Positions 12,747 through 14,720 of a stretch of DNA of 14,720 bases are shown piece after piece. The stretch is from Candidatus Adlerbacteria bacterium RIFCSPHIGHO2_02_FULL_54_18. Lineage in GTDB: Bacteria > Patescibacteriota > Minisyncoccia > Phycocordibacterales > SBAW01. The translations under genes and the position numbers were made by a program. The notes beneath the pieces were generated by a model that saw only the letters and a list, made by a program, of their open reading frames with translations, had not been told where the DNA came from and ran no database searches. Numbering within the stretch: position 1 is the stretch's first letter; each line of letters starts with the position of its first letter. The stretch spans positions 541-15,260 of the forward strand of contig MEWV01000024.1 of assembly GCA_001775445.1 (NCBI GenBank), given 5' to 3'.

Positions 12747-14303
12747 ATGGACACAACAAAGAAAAATATTTCCTCGGCTACATCCGAGGCGCACCGCCCT
12801 CCCGTGGTCGCCGTTGTCGGGCATATCGACCACGGCAAGTCGACATTGCTCGACTATATCCGCAATACCAAAGTGGTGGAGCAGGAGCGCGGCGGGATAA
12901 CCCAGCATCTCTCTGCCTACGAGGCAGTGCACACCCCGCAGGCCGGTGGAGAGCCCCGGCATATCACTTTTTTGGACACGCCCGGGCACGAGGCCTTTAA
13001 AGCGATGCGCGCGCGAGGACTTGAGGCCGCCGACATCGCCATCCTTGCCGTCTCGAGCGAAGAAGGAGTCAAGCCGCAAACGCTCGAGGCACTTAAACTT
13101 ATTGCCGAGCAGGGACTCCCCTACATTGTCGCTTTTACCAAAATAGACAAGCCGGGAAGCACTATCGAAAAAGCGAAGATGTCTCTGCTTGAACATCAAA
13201 TATTTTTGGAAGGGATGGGGGGCGATGTGCCGTGGATAGGCGTGTCGAGCAAGACCGGTGAGGGGGTCTCCGAGCTCCTCGACCTTATTCTGCTCGCGGC
13301 CGAACTAAACGGGCTCTCCAGCGACAGCAGCCAGCCGGGACAAGGTCTTGTGATAGAGGCGCATATAGACCCTAAGCGCGGCTCGACTGCAACACTTATT
13401 GTGCGCAGCGGCAGCGTACGCAGTGGCGAGTATGTCGTCGTCGGTTCGGCGACAGCCCCTGTGCGCATTATGGAAAACTTTGCTGGCGTGCCTATCAAAG
13501 AAGCACCCCCCGGGAGCCCGGTGCGCATTGTCGGCTTTTCTGAGTTGCCGACAGTGGGTATGCAGTTTGTGAGCGTCAAAAATAAAAAAGAGGCGGAGGC
13601 GCTGGCGGGGCAAAGCCGCGTCTCTCACAGCGAGAGTAGGGCGCCGGCCGTCCAGACAGAGCCCGAGGGAGAGGCCGCGGAAGAAGTAGAAAAAGTTATT
13701 CTCCCACTCATCATCAAGACGGATGTCTCCGGCAGCGGAGAGGCGGTGATGCACGAGATAAAAAAACTGCCGCAAGACCCGCGGATAGAGTTGCACGTAA
13801 TCGCACACACGGTGGGAGCAGTGAGCGAGAACGATGTACGGATGGTCGGCGGCGGCAAAACGCCCGGCGTCATACTCGGCTTTAATGTAAAAGTGGAGCG
13901 CGAGGCGGCCACAATGGCCGAGCGGCTCGGGGTCGAAGTGGCGACCTTTGACATCATCTATAAACTCGCCGAGTGGCTCAAAGCGGAGATGGAGAAGCGC
14001 CGCCCGCGCCAACACACGGAGGTGTTGAGCGGAAACGCTCGAGTTCTCAAGTTTTTTAGCGCACAGAAAGGGCGCGTTATAGTGGGCGGCCGCGTAGAAG
14101 AGGGCTCACTCTTGGTAGGCAAAGAGGTGCGTATCATGCGCCGCGACGTGGAGATAGGCCGCGGGGTAATCCTCGGATTGCAAAGCAGTAAAAAAGAGGT
14201 GCGCGAGGTGGCCTCCGGCAGCGAGTTTGGCGCGATGATTAAGACCTCCTGCGAACCCGCTTCAAACGATCGGTTGGAGTTGTTCGAAACGACCTACGTA
14301 TAA
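12747..14303 (+). CDS. infB: Translation initiation factor IF-2, short form
   Basis: A GTPase that brings initiator tRNA to the 30S subunit and promotes subunit joining. The 518-residue protein has G1 GHIDHGKST (25-33), G2 RGGITQH (48-54), G3 DTPGHEAF (77-84), G4 TKID (131-134, with T for the usual N) and G5 SSK (167-169). Domain II follows (about 199-300), then IF2-N/domain III (about 317-410) with IKTDVSGSGEAV and MVGGG, and the C-terminal initiator-tRNA domain (about 425-515). Only about 17 residues precede the G domain, so the long N-terminal region of E. coli IF-2 is missing. The frame is open back to 12534 inside the DUF4446 gene, but ATG 12747, 7 bp after that gene's stop, gives a normal start. 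No Shine-Dalgarno is visible. Confidence 0.97.
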   Translation: MDTTKKNISSATSEAHRPPVVAVVGHIDHGKSTLLDYIRNTKVVEQERGGITQHLSAYEAVHTPQAGGEPRHITFLDTPGHEAFKAMRARGLEAADIAILAVSSEEGVKPQTLEALKLIAEQGLPYIVAFTKIDKPGSTIEKAKMSLLEHQIFLEGMGGDVPWIGVSSKTGEGVSELLDLILLAAELNGLSSDSSQPGQGLVIEAHIDPKRGSTATLIVRSGSVRSGEYVVVGSATAPVRIMENFAGVPIKEAPPGSPVRIVGFSELPTVGMQFVSVKNKKEAEALAGQSRVSHSESRAPAVQTEPEGEAAEEVEKVILPLIIKTDVSGSGEAVMHEIKKLPQDPRIELHVIAHTVGAVSENDVRMVGGGKTPGVILGFNVKVEREAATMAERLGVEVATFDIIYKLAEWLKAEMEKRRPRQHTEVLSGNARVLKFFSAQKGRVIVGGRVEEGSLLVGKEVRIMRRDVEIGRGVILGLQSSKKEVREVASGSEFGAMIKTSCEPASNDRLELFETTYV

Positions 14304-14304
14304 T

Positions 14305-14613
14305 ATGCAAGAAAAATATGCAGAAGCATTGCGGGTGGCGGCGGCGGAGTTTCTTGCCCGCGAGGCAAACCGCAATACGCTCATCACTGTGACGCGCGCC
14401 GAGACAAGTGCGGATGGCAAGCGCGCCATCGTGTTTATCACCGCCTTCCCCGAAGAGGGAGAGGAAGCGGCGCTTAAGTTTGCCAACCGCAATCGCGGTG
14501 AGTTGGGAAAGTATTTGAGCGAGCGCACACGCGGAATGCGGCTCCCGCATATCGAGTTTCAGATAGATATCGGCGAGCGACACCGCCGCCGACTCGACGA
14601 GCTATCGAACTGA
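14305..14613 (+). CDS. rbfA: Ribosome-binding factor A
   Basis: A small KH-type protein needed for late 30S maturation and 16S 5'-end processing. It is 102 residues, shorter than the 133 of E. coli. It has an N-terminal helix ending in AAAEFLAREAN, then LITVTRAETSADGKRAIVFI (26-45) matching the family's TVTxVxxSxDxxxAxVYVS strand. After that come ALKFANRNRGELGKYLSERTRGMRLPHIEFQID and the closing HRRRLDELSN. Its ATG is one base after the infB stop (TAATATG), which suggests translational coupling. infB followed by rbfA is a common bacterial order. Confidence 0.94.
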   Translation: MQEKYAEALRVAAAEFLAREANRNTLITVTRAETSADGKRAIVFITAFPEEGEEAALKFANRNRGELGKYLSERTRGMRLPHIEFQIDIGERHRRRLDELSN

Positions 14614-14622
14614 CGGTACAGT
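14594..14622 (+). promoter_or_regulatory. Weak candidate promoter of tRNA-Cys
   Basis: TCGACG (14594-14599), a 17-bp spacer and TACAGT (14617-14622) lie across the rbfA 3' end, 32 bp before the tRNA. TACAGT is also the -10 proposed for pyrE and miaA. The tRNA could equally be transcribed with rbfA. Confidence 0.25.
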
Positions 14623-14636
14623 AAGGGTACGGCTTG

Positions 14637-14656
14637 CCCTGAGCATAGTCGAAGGG
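14637..14656. repeat. Short dispersed repeat, copy 2, at the 5' edge of tRNA-Cys
   Basis: CCCTGAGCATAGTCGAAGGG matches the 11650-11668 copy in both halves (CCCTGAGC and GTCGAAGGG) and differs only in the centre (ATA against TT). Its last two bases are the first two of the tRNA-Cys acceptor stem. Confidence 0.8.
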
Positions 14657-14720
14657 CCACGTGGCGAAGAAGCAACGCGACGGTCTGCAAAACCGTTATG
14701 CGAGGGTGCGAATCCCTCCG
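14655..14720 (+). tRNA. tRNA-Cys (anticodon GCA), 3' end cut by window edge
   Basis: GGCCACG (14655-14661) is the 5' acceptor strand; its last two bases can pair with C14719 and G14720, the only visible part of the 3' strand. Stem ACGGT/ACCGT holds loop CTGCAAA (anticodon GCA). The T arm is GAGGG-TGCGAAT-CCCTC, with G at the second loop position where TTCGAAT is usual. A36-A37-A38 is present. Confidence 0.92.

Noticed and set aside
1..14720. parS sites, CRISPR arrays, riboswitches, insertion sequences, rRNA
   Set aside because: Looked for by eye. No parS-like 16-mer, no spaced direct repeats, no transposase or rRNA segment and no known riboswitch core was found. A covariance-model search would settle the riboswitch question.

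Overview
The window looks like chromosomal DNA of a Candidate Phyla Radiation (Patescibacteria) bacterium, most likely a Parcubacteria-type lineage. This is an inference from gene content, not from a marker tree. It rests on an IF-2 without the long N-terminal region, a DUF4446 protein, a VirB2/TrbC-like membrane protein fused to a peptidase domain, a mixed ClpB/ClpC unfoldase, very compact spacing and many genes without a Shine-Dalgarno. UGA ends pyrF, miaA, the DUF4446 gene and rbfA, so this is not one of the lineages that recode UGA. No stretch over 300 bases lacks a gene, and no phage, insertion sequence or CRISPR array was seen.

Layout. Positions 1-972: parB (minus, runs off the left edge), divergent from tRNA-Leu(CAA). 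Positions 974-2650: a pyrimidine pair, pyrF (minus) and pyrE (plus), transcribed divergently, each with its own promoter, Shine-Dalgarno and strong terminator. Positions 2661-3633: miaA, whose 3' end overlaps a convergent tRNA-Trp(CCA). Positions 3649-5312 (minus): rpmG (L33, too short for ordinary ORF cut-offs), a small membrane-anchored protein, and a VirB2-like/CHAP fusion. Positions 5369-5454: tRNA-Tyr(GTA). Positions 5515-9052 (minus): a 909-residue Clp unfoldase behind a membrane-anchored HtrA-like protein without a catalytic triad. Positions 9062-10904: glmS (minus). Positions 10980-12194: cysteine desulfurase (minus). Positions 12218-14613: DUF4446, infB and rbfA (plus). Positions 14655-14720: tRNA-Cys(GCA), cut by the right edge.

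How the genes fit together. Translation dominates: four tRNAs, MiaA, IF-2, RbfA, L33, and a cysteine desulfurase that may supply sulfur for tRNA thiolation. All four tRNAs read UNN codons and carry A36-A37-A38, the element MiaA recognises. The envelope is represented by GlmS (amino-sugar supply for peptidoglycan), the VirB2/CHAP fusion and the HtrA-like protein. PyrE and PyrF make UMP from orotate.

Main points of interest. (1) A 41-bp perfect palindrome and an unrelated short dispersed repeat are both inserted in frame in the cysteine desulfurase gene; the short repeat recurs at the 5' edge of tRNA-Cys. (2) At least six genes have a -10 box ending 6-8 bp before the start codon, the geometry of leaderless mRNAs. 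At two places the -10 boxes of divergent genes overlap. (3) Only pyrF, pyrE and glmS combine a Shine-Dalgarno with a strong terminator. (4) The VirB2/CHAP fusion, the ClpB/ClpC mixture and the degenerate HtrA protein are unusual proteins. No wholly new multi-gene system was recognised.
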